A stretch of DNA of 64,000 nt from Lepus europaeus (GCF_033115175.1 NC_084831.1:14361138-14425137); one strand, 5' to 3'. Shown: positions 10,821 through 22,580, counted from the first letter of the stretch. Translations and numbers: made by a program. Notes: generated by a model not told the origin, from the sequence alone.

Positions 10821-11611
10821 CCCAATCTTCCTTTCCCCAGAGCTATATGCGCAAGCACAAGACCACGCTGAAATCGACTTAGCTCACGCTGTTGGCCCTA
10901 AAACCTCAGGATGCTTTGGGTCATTTCCTTCCCTGAATCACACATGTCACTCCTATTCAGTCACTTGGTCACACATGTCACTACTCAAAGATGGCCCATC
11001 TAGGAAACCGGCCTGGATACCAGGATTCTTAGGTCCTTCTCTGGGCTCAGGTCAGTTCACCTCTGAGGAAAACAATGGAAATTATTTATAAAATAATCAG
11101 AGTCGAAGGGTTCTTCAATCTCTGTATTGTCTCATCCCAGGGATTTTCCCAGGAATCTGATTAGTCTTTGATGCACTAATTCTGCTAGCCACTGGGAGGC
11201 GCCAGGAGCACAGGCTGCAGTAGGCAGAGTGAACGGAAGAGCCAGGGCCTAGGGAAGGAGGCAGAGAGGAAGGGCAGAGGTCTGCAGCCTGGAGGGGGCA
11301 CGGGGGCTGACCACGAGGGCTTTATCCAGGGGGCTGACCGCGAGGGGCTTTATCCAGGGGTCGGTGGCACCTCACCTGTGCCTTCAGCTTCACTTGCAGT
11401 ACGGACCCCGTGGTTAGTAACAAGCCAGCTGGTGAATGAGAACCACACCTGTGCCATGTGTTAGGCAAGGTGAGTAGGGCCAGGCTGGGAGGCTCTGCCG
11501 TTTGCCAGCCATGCGGTCTCTTGCAAGTCCATGGCCAGCCTGAGGCTCCGTGATGGAAGTAGAAACACATCCTTGGGACACACCTCCTATCAGAAAACCT
11601 GATCCCAGTCT
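10821..11611. other. Non-coding stretch with a short tandem duplication
   Basis: No gene or repeat family recognised. A direct duplication of about 28 bp (GGGGGCTGACC...GGGCTTTATCCA) occurs at about 11302-11358. Confidence 0.4.
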
Positions 11612-11836
11612 GTCTCTACTTCCCATCCAGCTGCCTGCGAATGCGCATCCTGGGTGGCAGCAGGCGGTGGCTCAAGTACTTGGGTCCCTGCAACCCATGT
11701 GGGAGAGCTGGGTGGAGTTCCAGGCTCCCAGCTTTAGCCTGGCACAGCCTTAGCTGACGCAGCCATTTGGGGAGTGAACTAGCAGATGGAAGAGCTCTAT
11801 CACACTCTCTCTCTCTCTCAAGCACATTTTTAAAAG
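11612..11836 (+). mobile_element. C-SINE (+), 5'-truncated
   Basis: Begins in the SINE middle (CTTCCCATCCAGCTGCCTGC) and ends in a (CT) tract and AAGCACATTTTTAAAAG. Confidence 0.78.
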
Positions 11837-12089
11837 AAACCCATTCTCCTCTTCGGGCTGGGCAAACCTTCTGAACAGCACAAGCCTCAGCTTTCTCAGC
11901 CACAGGAGGGTAACGCCCCTGCATTCCACGGGGGATGCTCAGGCCCAGGTGGGTTGATGGATGGGACCGCTACTGACAGGTCTGATAGGTTAAAGTTGTA
12001 GAATTTATTTTAAAATTATAATTAAAAGTTTAACAATAAAATAAGGCCATGTGAGTCACAGAGGGACCAGAATACAGAAGCTCACAGGA

Positions 12090-12353
12090 GGTGCTGGTGT
12101 TGTGGCGCGGCAGGCTGAGTCACCGTCGGTGATGGCGGCATCCCGTAGGAGCACCAATTTGAGTCCCGGCTGCTCCTCTTCCCATCCAGCTCCCTGCTAA
12201 TGCACCTGGAGAAGCAGCAGAAGATGGCTCCAGTGCTTGGGCCCCTGACATCCATGTGGGAGACTAGGATGCAGTTCCAGCCTCCTGGTTTCAGCCTGGA
12301 CCAGCCCCAACTACTGCAGCCATCTGGGGAGCGAACCAGTGGGTGGAAGACCT

Positions 12354-12411
<58 letters not shown>

Positions 12412-12450
12412 CTCTCTGTAACTCTGCTTTTCAAACAGATAAACAGAAAA
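12090..12450 (+). mobile_element. C-SINE (+) with uninterrupted (CT)n
   Basis: GGTGCTGGTGTTGTGGCGCG head; pure (CT)n at about 12361-12406, a likely polymorphic microsatellite; tail TTTTCAAACAGATAAACAG. Confidence 0.88.
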
Positions 12451-12504
12451 AGTTCACAGATGGAGAACATCACCAAAGGTTTCTATGATGAGGGGAGAGC
12501 AGCA

Positions 12505-12600
12505 GCTGTAGCATTTATCCAACTCTTACTATGTGCCAGATATGGCTGTGTTTTATATACAGAATCATAAATCTTTGATTAGAAGGAACTTTGAGGGTTA
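12505..12600 (+). mobile_element. MIR fragment
   Basis: CTGTAGCATTTATCC then CTCTTACTATGTGCCAGATA is the MIR 5' region. Confidence 0.65.
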
Positions 12601-12669
12601 TGCTACTATTCTAATACAGTAATATTCGTGTATACAATAAATATGTGTACATTTTTATTCATTTAAGAC

Positions 12670-13165
12670 CCATCTCCCCTGCTAAACTCTAAGCTGAATA
12701 AGCCCAGAAGCTGTACCTGTGTTTTTCACTGCCGTCGTCTCAGTGTTTAGCTGGCATCTGGCATATAGTATGTGCGCAATAAACAGTTGTGGCAGGCCAG
12801 GCATTTATTGCACAGCAGTAAGACTCTGCGTGGGATGCCTGCATCCCATAATGGAGTGCCTGGGTTCGAGTCCTGGCTCCACTTCCAATCCCAGCCTCCT
12901 GCCAATGCACACCCTAAGAGGCAGACGTAATGTCTCGGGCACAAGGGTCCTTGCCACCCGAGAAGGGATCTGCAGTGGGTTCAGGGCTCCTGCCTTCTGC
13001 CTGGCCCAGTCCCAGCTGTTGTGTGAGCATCTCAGGAGTGAACCAGCACATGGGAGATTTCTGTCTCTCTTTACCTTCAAAATAAATCTAGGTAAAATAA
13101 AATAACTCTAAGTGGATGTAATATATCAGTACTTGTTGGATAAATGAATGAATGAGCAAACCCAG
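12670..13165 (+). mobile_element. L2 3' end, split by a C-SINE
   Basis: AAACTCTAAGCTGAATAAGC ... TGGCATATAGTATGTGCGCA is the L2 3' end. It resumes at 13106 with TACTTGTTGGATAAATGAATG after the SINE at 12797-13105. Confidence 0.65.
12797..13105 (+). mobile_element. C-SINE (+), older, inserted in L2
   Basis: Head diverged (GCCAGGCATTTATTGCACAG); centre CATAATGGAGTGCCTGGGTT; tail TTCAAAATAAATCTAGG. Confidence 0.78.
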
Positions 13166-13529
13166 TCAGTGCTGACTCCCTCCCGCTAGGTGCGGTCCTT
13201 CTACCCTGATTCAGAGAGGGGCGCCCAGCCTTTGCTTGCACACCTCCCTCTCAAGGACCTGTTGTCGGCCATCTTGGATCTCCTTGGCCTTGGCTCTGAC
13301 CGAGCCTTTGTGCTGGGGAAAGAAGTGAGCATGGAGTCCTCCTGTACCCTGAGTGAGATCCTCCGACCTCCGTCAACCGTGAGTCCATCTAACCCTGACG
13401 GCGGGGAGCAGAGATGTGGCGGCAGCTGGTGAGAGCCCAAGATTAAATGGAAACTTCGAATCAAGATGGCGGCGAGGGATGGACGCTACGGAGAAAACCG
13501 ACTGAAGATCCTGGAGAGGACCGGAAGCA

Positions 13530-14615
13530 GGCTACAGGAGGTGGGCCTTGGCCTCAGCCCCAGCCAATCACGGGGGTCCTGCCCCACGAGGATTGGCTTA
13601 GGGGTGGACACGTGACTCATTTCTGTCCAATGAGATGGTAAAAGCCCGCGGAGAGGCTTTGGGGAAACTTCTTCATTGACAGGCTCCGAGAGCCAGCGCC
13701 TGCCTCCTGCCTCTGGCTGACGGAGCTGAATGCGTGGCGCCCGGCGCCCGTGGCCACCAAGACCAACCATTATGCTGGGGAGGGCAAAGCTAAGAGAATC
13801 ACAGAGAAGTGGAGCGGGAGCTGTGATCCAGCCGTGCCTGCAGCTGCTCTGTGGCCGACTTCCTGTGGAGTAACAAATCGGCCTGTGCAATCCCTGTGAG
13901 GTGCCATGGCGGGGACCATCACCAAGAACACCCCAACAGACAGGCGGATCAAAAACTCCCACGAGCTCTTTCGTCACAAGCTCTGAAGCCCAGTTCTGAC
14001 TCACCAAGGGGAGAAAGAAAACAGAATGTGTTCACTGAAAACCGAAAAGACCTGTCCAACCAGGGATCCAAATACTGACATCAGCCCCCATCTTCCTGCT
14101 CCGTTAGTTCCATTCCTAGGCAGTCACTCCCAGTCACTGCCAGGATCCCAGACCTATGTCTTCATGGCTTTGCAACCCCAATGGAACAGGTCTTCTCTTC
14201 CCCAAAGTTCCAACAGAAGTCCCGTTTGTGAGGGTCATGGGCAGTTTGGGGTCGCACCTCCATCCCCAGCTAAGCGCCGAAGCCAGGAGGGGAAAACCAC
14301 TGGCCAGCCAAGAATGCCTGAGCCCCACCATCAGAAGGATAGGGGGTGAGGGCAGTCGGGTGTCCTGCGGTTCAACTCACCACGTATTTATTGTCTTCTG
14401 TGGACAATCCCTGTTCTCGGTGCTGCGACCTGACAGGGAGGCATGAATCCCCAGCGTCCATTCTGCCACCGAAAGACAAGTCAGCGTGCAAGAGCGCTGA
14501 GAAGGTTCCAAGTGACACCGGCCTGAACCTCAACGAGCCATGCTCCCTGATGAATCTAGAAGCCCACGGACTGTGAGCCCCAGGAAATAAATGCTCACTC
14601 ATGTTTACGTGTATT
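13530..14615 (+). mobile_element. Probable MLT1-like (ERVL-MaLR) LTR fragments
   Basis: The 13560-13680 block (GGACACGTGACTCATTTC, GTCCAATGAGATGG) and the 14575-14605 block (CAGGAAATAAATGCTCACTC) resemble old MLT1-type LTRs. Family assignment is tentative, and the middle (13900-14330) is not assigned. Confidence 0.35.
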
Positions 14616-14640
14616 CAGCCAAGTGGATCGATGGACAGGA

Positions 14641-14960
14641 TTTTTTTTTTAAGATCTGCTTATTTATTTGAAAGTTAGAGTTACATAGAGAGAGGGAGAC
14701 ACACACACACAATCTTCCATCTGTTGATTCATTCTCCAGATGGCCATAACAGCCAAAGCTGGGCCAGGCCAGGAGCCAAGAGCTTCTTCTGGATCTCCCA
14801 CATGTGTGGTAGGAGTCAAACACTTGGGCCATCTTCCACTGCTTTCCCGGGTGCATCGGCAGGGAGCTGGATCGGAAGTGGAGCAGCCGGGACTGGAATC
14901 TGTGCCCACGTGGAATGCTGGCGCCACAGTGGGATGCTGCTACTCCACAATGCCGGCTCC
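14641..14960 (-). mobile_element. C-SINE (-)
   Basis: Poly-T, AAGATCTGCTTATTTATTTG, through GCTACTCCACAATGCCGGCTCC. Contains a short (CA)n at 14699-14711. Confidence 0.85.
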
Positions 14961-15017
14961 CTGAACGGAATGCTTTTAGCTTGCAATGTAAACAATACAC
15001 GCAGCACTTGTATTAGC

Positions 15018-15110
15018 CGGGAACTGCCGTGGCCCAGTGGGTTAAGCCACTGCTTGGGTCATCTGCATCCCATCCAGGAGTGCTGGTTTGAGTCCCACAG
15101 TGACATGGGA
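15018..15110 (+). mobile_element. C-SINE (+), 3'-truncated head fragment
   Basis: GCCGTGGCCCAGTGGGTTAA through CTGGTTTGAGTCCCACAGTG, the tRNA-like head with its A- and B-box region; the body is absent. Confidence 0.7.
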
Positions 15111-16425
15111 CACCACATGGCAAGAGGCGGGGGACACACATGCTGGCCTCTGTCCTTATAAAGCTACCAGGAGGCAGTCATGGGGGCTGCAGCCCAACGA
15201 CCTAACCCAGTCTTGTCACTCCCCCTACCCTTGCCACCATGACCAGGTTCAGGCTTCGGCTCCTCCCTCCTAGTTCCATTAACAGAGCCTTTGGGGTTGA
15301 GTCAGAGGCCAAGTCACTCAAACGATGGCTCTTGATCTCTCTAATCCCAGCCCTCGCCCTGCCCTTCCCCCAACCCAGCCTAAATCAAAAAGGCAAAGAC
15401 TGCAGGCTCGGGGCGGCAAGGAAGCAGCCTCCAGCTCCCCGGGGGCCAGGGGCCAAGGCGTCAGGAGCCATTTGTGCTCTTCTCGCCCTCTTCCCTCTCT
15501 CCTCTGCCTGTTGGCTTCCGTCCCGGCCAGCCCATTAGTGTCCCTGTCCGTGCATGACCAGAGCTGCAAAGTACACCAGGTTACGCAGAACTGGGCCGGG
15601 GCAGTCCTGAGAGAAAGGCCTCCCATTGGCTGTCTTAAGTGTCGCACACTAGCCTGGACCAATCGCTGTGCCAGGAGGTGGGACGAAGCGGTGGCCCAGT
15701 CTGGGACAGGTGGGGACCACTGTGGTCTGGGGGCTGAAAGCCGAGACTTGGAAGCAGGTGAGTCTGCGGGCCTGAGAAGGTTCTTACCATTTTAACTCGG
15801 AAACATTCCAGCCATGTGTGTTCCATAGAAGCATTTTTGTTTAAATACGAATACGGTCTGACAGCTTAATTTTGCTGCTGAGAAAAATGAGCTTTGCTTT
15901 AGTCAGGGCTTGGGCGGTCAGAGGGCACTGGCCGCCGTCATGTTCAAAGTGATGCATTTCTTTGGGGCGAATCTTGGTTTGCTTTCTCTTCTTCAGAGGC
16001 AGCAGCAGGAGTGACAGGAAGACTTGAAGCCATGGCAACCCAGACGCCTTTACGGCAGCTTGAGTCTTGGGTCACACCGCGGGGGGTGACGGTACAAGGA
16101 GCTCTTTCTGGTGCCCTGTGTCTGGCCAACACCGCCATCCCAGGCACCTCTGCTGTCCATTTCTCCTCCAAGTGCACCTCCAGTCCTGGCTGCACGCATC
16201 AGAATATTAACCTTGACAACACGCCAGTGTGACCCTTCAAGTCCAAGTCCAAGCCAGCAGAAGATTCTGTCCAAACCTGGTAAGGTTACTACTGGAGAGT
16301 CGTGTTTTGCTTCATTATTCCAGGCAAACACCCCCTTCGTTCTTGAATTTAAAAACACAGAGAACTGCAGCCAAAGTTGTGTGTGCAACAGACACTTTTA
16401 AAATGGCACAGGTGGAAAACCTGAG
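15111..16425. other. Non-coding stretch
   Basis: No gene supported. Inverted CCAAT boxes (ATTGG near 15627, CCAAT near 15659) lie in what may be an old LTR piece at 15540-15720, family uncertain. An A-run of about 25 occurs at 16433-16457. Confidence 0.35.
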
Positions 16426-16432
16426 ATTTCTT

Positions 16433-16463
<31 letters not shown>

Positions 16464-16726
16464 ACAGTTACAGGAGAAGAGTCTTTCCCCAAGGGCGGCC
16501 AGGGGAGAGGCTGGGACGGCACCCTGGAGCCAGATCACACAGGCACAGTCATTCATCATTTGAACACGTGCACCTGGGGCCTGCCAAGTGCCAGGAACTG
16601 CGGGTGTGGATTCTGTTCTGGAAGCAGATGAGAGGGAAACTGCTCTGAAAAGTCACCAAATCCCCCGCGCTCCCCTGGAGAGGGGGCTGGGGGGTAGGGA
16701 TTGTCGCAGCCGTTACGCTGTTTCTT

Positions 16727-17034
16727 GGGACAGCCAGCTCCAGTTCTGCTCCAGTTCCATCTTCCTGCTCGTGCACACCCTGAGAGGTGGCGGGTGACGG
16801 CTCGAGTTTGGGCCCTTGCCACCCTGTGGGAGGCCCCATGGAGTTCCTGGCTCCTGGCTTCAACCTGGGTGGGTCTCCCAAGTGGGTGGCAGGGGTTCAA
16901 GCACTTGGGTTTCCCAGGTGCATCGGCAGGGAGCTGGATGGGAAGCAGAGCAGCAGGGACTCAAACCGGCGCTTCCGTGGGATGCCAGTGTCGCAGAGGG
17001 CAGCTTAACCCGCTGCACCACAGTGCTGGCCCCA
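16727..17034. mobile_element. Fold-back C-SINE chimera (+ half joined to - half)
   Basis: 16727-16868 reads as plus-strand SINE middle (GGAGTTCCTGGCTCCTGGCT). From about 16869 the text becomes the minus-strand SINE (GGTCTCCCAAGTGGGTGGCA, then CGCTGCACCACAGTGCTGGCC). The two halves overlap in content and can form a hairpin. Confidence 0.75.
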
Positions 17035-18654
17035 GAATTGGTGCTCTTATCCTCTAATGTAGCACCGAATGCAGGGGGGCGTGGGACATCCTCCGACCTG
17101 GAACCAGACCCTGCCTGTCACAGCAAGGCCACGCTTCTTCAGGGAGGAAACAGGAGCAGGAGCCAAGGCCACGCTCACCATCACAGCATTAACAAACATT
17201 CCGGATTTTAAAAGGGGAAAGCCCACATATCCTTGAGTCTAAGACATCCTTAAATCGATGTAAGTGGGACTAGGGGGAGAAATGCTGTGTGAAACAAACA
17301 CACTGATCACAGGACATAGTCCTCCTCCCAGACTCCAAGAAACACGTTAGAGACCTTTTCCCAAAGCTTCCTGGAATGGATGTAGTTTGGCCAAGGTTTC
17401 CTCTAGAGGAACTTAAAGTAAGGCTGGATTCTTTGGTTCCCACCCCACCCCCGCCCATCGCCACACCGCTGCCAGCCCCTCACTCCCTTCCTTCCCTCCT
17501 TCCGCCCGCCCCTTTCTTCCAAGCTGCCCTGTGATGTAGGTGTTTGTTTATGTTCTCTGCAGTCTCGGGGTGCAGAGGGAGGGTCTTGGCTGAATCCTGT
17601 CCTGCTGGCTTCTCAGGCCCCAGCACAGCGCTGGCCACAGCGGAGCCCCACAGTGGACGTTCATGGAGGGAGCGCACAACTGAACGCTCGGATGAGCAAA
17701 CAAACGCACGGCAGAATGGGTGCACGGCAGAATGGGTGCACGGCCATGGCTGCTCCTCGGACACCCAGCGCCCTGGGGTACACGTGTGTGGCTCTGTGCC
17801 CGCGTGTCTCCACGGAGCTGGGCAGCATCAGAGAGAAGAGGGGCAGAGAAAACCCTCCTGCCACGCTCTGTGACCTGGTGGCACAGTGGGGGAGGGGCAT
17901 TGCCAAAAACGTTCCAGGTCTTAGGGTCTCCTCCATTCTAGAAGGAAACCAGGAGCCGTGAGCCTCATCCCCCACCAACTCGCAGGCAGGAAGGAGGCAA
18001 GACACAGCCTTTCCCCAAAATGTGCAGAATGGCGGTTGCCATGAGCACCGCGATCTGAATGTTATTTGACATCCGTTTTTTCAGAAGTTCGGTTGCCATG
18101 GTAACAAAATACTGTTTTCCACTCGGAAGACGACTCCCGGGCTCACATCTGAGGGCGACGAGGCTCTTTCTAGACATCGCTTGGAGTGGGGGGCGGGCCC
18201 GAGCTGTTGAGCTGAAGCCACCTAGGGAAAAGCAGCTGGGGCAAGGGCTGAGGGACGGCCCCACGCAGGCACTCATCACCCTCTCACCCCCACCCTGCTA
18301 CTGTCACCGCTGCCCAGCACCCAGCTGGCCGATGCTTCCCAGACCAGCTGCTCTTGGTGGTGGAGCAGATGTCAAGAGCAGGCAGACACAGACATGGCCA
18401 AAACCCAGCGCTTCGTTCCCCCAGAATACTCACCGAGCATTTACTATTAGCCATGCCCAGGTCCCAGGCCCAGGGTGCTCCCTAAGGAATCTGTGCCCTG
18501 CCCGGAGGGTAGGCAGCAAACAGAGGGAATATCTGAGGGGGGCTGGATTAGGGCATGCCTGCTCCCCCCACCCCTGGGGTGTCCAAGTACCAACCCCTGT
18601 GAAATATAAGGATGACCATTTTACGCAGGTGTGGTGAACTTAGGATCTTTTCTT
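17035..18654. other. Repeat-poor stretch between SINE clusters
   Basis: About 1.6 kb without a C-SINE, rare in this window. It holds a 17-bp near-tandem duplication at 17710-17745 (GCAGAATGGGTGCACG), a GC-rich segment, and a strong X-box at 18092-18105. No gene is supported. A possible MIR-like remnant lies near 18425-18475. Confidence 0.4.
18092..18105. promoter_or_regulatory. RFX-type X-box GTTGCCATGGTAAC
   Basis: One mismatch from a perfect 14-bp palindromic X-box. A related GGTTGCCATGAGC lies 60 bp to the left (near 18036). It is isolated from any promoter seen here, so a distal enhancer role is only a possibility. Confidence 0.5.
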
Positions 18655-18982
18655 ACAGATTTCTTTATTTATTTGAAAGGCAGAGATGCAGAGAGAGAAA
18701 GGAAGAGACACAGAGAGAGATCTTCCTTCTGCTGATTCACTCCCCAGATGGCTGCAATAGCCGTGATGGGGCCGGGCTGAAGCCAGGAGCCGGGAGCTTC
18801 CTCTGGTTCTCCCACATGGGTGCGGGGGCCCAAGCACTCAAGCCATCATCTCCCATTGCTTTCTCAGGTACCTTAGCAGAGAACTGGATTGGAAGTAGAG
18901 TGGCTGGGGGTTGAATCGGAGCCCAAAAGGATACTGGCACCTCAGGCAGTGGCTTAACCTGCCGCACTACAATGCTGGCCCC
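18655..18982 (-). mobile_element. C-SINE (-)
   Basis: AGATTTCTTTATTTATTTGA through GCCGCACTACAATGCTGGCC. Full length. Confidence 0.9.
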
Positions 18983-18999
18983 AGAATCTGTTTCTGTTT

Positions 19000-19651
19000 T
19001 TTTTAAAATATGTATTTATCTTGCTCACTGGAAAGGCAGAGTGACAGAAAGAGGGAGAGGGGGCCAGCGATGTGGCACAGTGAGTAAAGCCGCTGCCTGC
19101 AGTGCCGGCATCCCATATGGGTGCCAGTTCGAGTCCTGGCTGTTCCACTTCTGATCCAGCTCTCTGCTATGGTCTGAGAAAGCAGTAGAGGATGGCCCAA
19201 GTCCTTGGGCCCCTGCACCCACGTGGGAGACCCAGAAGTGAAGAAGTTGCTGGCTCCAGGCTTCGGATCGGCACAGCTCCAGCCATTGTGGCAATTTGGG
19301 GAGTGAACCAGTGGATGGAAGACTTCTCTTTTTCTCTGCCTCTCTGTAACTCTGCCTTTCAAATAAATAAGTTAAAAAAAAAAAAAAAAAGGGAGAGACA
19401 GAGAGAGAGAGAGAGATCTACCTGCTTGCTAGTTCACTCCCAAATGACTGCAATAGCTGGAACTGGGCCAGGATGAAGCCAGGAGCCAAGAACTCCATGC
19501 AGGGGCAGGGACCCGAGTCTTGAGCCGTCAACTGCTGCCTCCCAGGAGCAATGGCAGGGAGCTGGCTTGGAAACAGAAGCTGCTCTGCCATGGGATGGGG
19601 GTGGTATAAGCAGAGGCTTAACCTGCTGTGCCGCAACACAGGCCGGGCCCC
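19000..19651 (-). mobile_element. C-SINE (-) split by a nested C-SINE
   Basis: Outer parts are about 19000-19059 (TATTTATCTTGCTCACTGG) and 19398-19651 (to CTGTGCCGCAACACAGGCC). Removing the inner copy restores a continuous SINE. Confidence 0.88.
19060..19389 (+). mobile_element. C-SINE (+) nested in the preceding SINE
   Basis: GGGGCCAGCGATGTGGCACA through CAAATAAATAAGTT and a long A-tail. Target duplication of at least 8 bp, AGGGAGAG, at 19052-19059 and 19390-19397. Confidence 0.92.
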
Positions 19652-19659
19652 CAAGTTAG

Positions 19660-20800
19660 GATCTAAAGACAAGAATATTATCCTGGGTTCTCCAGAGATC
19701 CGAATAAGACAGAGGTCAGAGGTCAGAGACAGAAGATGCTCCCCTGCTGGCTATTCAGATAGAGGGAGGGACCCAAGTTCAAGAACACAGGCAGCTGGGC
19801 AGGCGGGGACAGGATCCCCCACTCCCACCCCACAAGCCTCCTGCTGCTCTCTCCAGACTGTCAGATAAGAGATGGTGCTGTTTTAAGACACTGTTGGTGG
19901 TATTTGTTAGAGACATCAGGAAACTAACACAGATGGGGACCAGGGAGAAAAACCCAGCAGACAATGAGAACGCAGTGTGGTGCGGGGCAGTGGGGGCGGG
20001 GCGGACTCTGAAAGGAAGCGGTCAGCCTGCTGCCCACAGGAGACGGCTTTTGGGCAAAGAGACCAGATGAGAGTGTGCAAGGAAGCCAGGGCGGAGCGAG
20101 GCCAGCGGGGCCGTGGGGAGTCCCCGAAGGGTTCTGAGGGGAGAAGCAGTGGGGCTGGGCTTTCCCTCTATGGGGACCCTTTGTTGTAGAAGCCTTGGGG
20201 GCACCCAGGAGAGCCAGGGGGCTCCTGCATTAGCGGCTATGAGAGGCACAGCGATGGGGATGGGGCTCGGGCCGGGGCAGGGGCGGTAGATGAGGTGAGA
20301 AGAGCGCAGGTCCTGGGTGCACTTGCAGGGGAGAGGGTGTGGATTGGTCCGGGACCCATGCAGCCTGAGCCACGGGGACTTTCTCTGCTCTCCAAGTGGA
20401 GGGAGGGAAAGAGTCTGGAGTTGGGGAGGAGGTGGTGGGGGAAGTGGTCCAGGCGACAGGTGTAATTTGGAGGGCGTTATCCGATGGCATTTCAAGGAAA
20501 AGCCAAGCGAATGGGAGACCAACAGCTCCAGGTCAAGGAGATAAGACATCAGCTGAGCGGGAAACCAAGAAAGGAGGTTAGGCACGAGCCCTCTAGAAGA
20601 AGGCGCAGCTGAGAGCTCAGGGGCTGAGCACCGACCTCTGCTGTCGGTGACCTTGAGACGCATTCAAGTGGAAGCCAGGGCTGCCTGTGAGCAGAGCCAG
20701 GAGACTGGGAAAGAAAGAACTGGACCCTACCAGCAGGGAGCTTTTTTTTTTTTTCAAGTTCTGCTGTAAAGAAAAGCAAAGAAATAGGGCATGGCCTGGA
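19660..20800. other. Non-coding stretch
   Basis: GC-moderate, with no repeat or gene recognised. Long minus-strand open frames here lack any family resemblance. Confidence 0.4.
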
Positions 20801-20804
20801 GAGG

Positions 20805-20972
20805 AGGAGCGGGAGAACGAGAGAGGGGGAGCGGGAGAACGAGGGGGGGGGGAGCGGGAGAACGAGGGGGGGAGCGGGAGAACGAGAGGGGGAGCGGGAG
20901 AACGAGGGGGGGAGCGGGAGAACGAGGGGGGGAGCGGGAGAACGAGAGGGGGAGCGGGAGAACGAGGGGGGG
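20805..20972. repeat. Purine-rich tandem array, about 8 copies of a 19-23 bp unit
   Basis: Core GGGGGAGCGGGAGAACGAG recurs eight times, with copies differing mainly in G-run length. Strand asymmetry (almost all G and A) makes it a triplex or G-quadruplex candidate. It creates long spurious open frames on both strands. Confidence 0.9.
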
Positions 20973-21279
20973 GTTTCTTTTGTTCTGGCTTTGTTTTGGA
21001 TGATGGAAGCCAGGATATATGCTGATGGGAAAACGATCCAAAAGAGGGGAGGAGGGATGGAGGACCCGGAAGAGGGCCCAGAGCTCTCAGCAGCGGCTTC
21101 CTGGAGCAGGGAGTGGGGATGGGCTCCAGGTGCCGGGGGCAGGGGGGCTGGCTCCCAGCAGGCCCTGGGCAGCTCGGGCACAGGCGACAAGGCTCGGCTG
21201 GGCCCGTGCACAGAGGCAGGCGGGAAGCTCTCTTCCGACTGCTCCAGTTTTCTCAGGGAAGTAGGAAGCAAGGGCATCC

Positions 21280-21640
21280 GCTGCCACGCGGGACAGGGAA
21301 GGAAGTGTGGGGGCAGCAGAGGAGGAGGCGTGAGTCAGCCAGCTGGAGCCGGCGGCGGCGCCAACCGACTGGCGAGCAGAGCGGGCCTGCCTGGCCGTCC
21401 GCCCGCTGCACCAAGGTGCGCGGGCCCTGCACTCGCCGCCGCTGGCTGGGGTTTCTGTGTCCACGCCGCTGAGCTGCCTGGGTGCAGACTTGGAGTGGGT
21501 GTACAGCTGGGTTCAAGGAAACGCGATTTTGTTCCGCTAGTGCAACAGCGGAGAGGGCCGCGGCACCTGAGGGGCTGTGGGAGGCAGCAGAGTCGGGGCG
21601 TCCCAAAGAGGCCCAATCCCCGGCAGCCCTGAGGGGGCCA
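21280..21640. promoter_or_regulatory. Small CpG-rich segment, possible CpG island
   Basis: CpG dinucleotides cluster here (GGAGCCGGCGGCGGCGCC, GGTGCGCGGGCC, CTCGCCGCCGCTGG) outside any recognised gene. A TGAGTCAGC AP-1/MAF-like motif is at 21330-21338. It could be a distal regulatory island or the first exon of an unannotated non-coding RNA; nothing in the sequence decides. Confidence 0.4.
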
Positions 21641-21925
21641 GGCCTCAGTCTGCAGACAGAATTAAAGGGCTAATCAGCTGATCGGGCAGGGGTGGGGGGG
21701 TAATTCCGTATTTCCCAGGGGGTCCCAGTAGAATCACAGGGCTCCTTGTAAGTGGGAGAGGGAGGCATTGAAGTGAGCATCTCTGCTCCAAAGGTGGAGG
21801 CAGGGCCCTGGGAGGTGGAAACGCCAAGAACAAAAGAAGCCAGCACCAGCCTGCCAGCCGCTGGTGAGCCGTGCCAGCCGTGATGTCAAATGACTGAAGC
21901 CCCAGCTGATGTCCACCCCCACCCC

Positions 21926-22225
21926 CCCTTTTTTTTTCTTTAAAGGCAGAGAGACACAGAGACCTTCCATCTGCTGGTTCACTCCCCAAGTGCCCACAAC
22001 AGCTGGGCCTGGGCCAGGCCAAAGCCAGGGACCAACAACTCAACCTGGGTCACCCAGCTAAGTAAGAGGAACTCAACTACTTGAGCCATCATCTGCCGCC
22101 TCCCAGGGTCCACGTTCACAGGAAGCCAGAACGGAGAGTGGAGCTGGGACCCAAATCCAGGTCCTCCAACAGGGGGTGCAGTGTCCCACCAGAGAATGAA
22201 CCACTAGCCAAAGGCCCGCCCCCTT
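21926..22225 (-). mobile_element. C-SINE (-), old
   Basis: CTTTAAAGGCAGAGAGACAC through AATGAACCACTAGCCAAAGG. Diverged at the head. Confidence 0.72.
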
Positions 22226-22556
22226 CCTCCCCAGCTGACAGCCCAATGCAACCTCACGGAGAGCCCAAGCCAGAGCTGCCCCACTGGGCTGCTGAGCCCT
22301 AATACAGAGAAGCCATAAGAGGTAATGAAATGACTGTTGTTCCAAGCCAGGAAGTCTGGAGGTGACTTGTCACACACAGGGAAGTAACACGCCACCTCCT
22401 TGTTTGTGGTCTCCCTCCTGACCAGGACTTCAACGTTCAAAAGCCAGGACAGGTTACCTTTGACCCCTTGGATGATTTAGGAGCCTCTCTCCAGTGCTCC
22501 GCTCTCCTCACTGCAGGATCCCATCGCTCCCTGCCTAACAGGGTGCATAATGCATG

Positions 22557-22580
22557 TCACACACACACACACACACACCC
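22557..22580. repeat. (CA)n microsatellite
   Basis: About eleven CA units. A candidate polymorphic marker. Confidence 0.9.

Noticed and set aside
20549-21277. 242-codon minus-strand frame with Ser/Arg/Pro repeats
   Set aside because: Generated by the purine-rich tandem array at 20805-20972.
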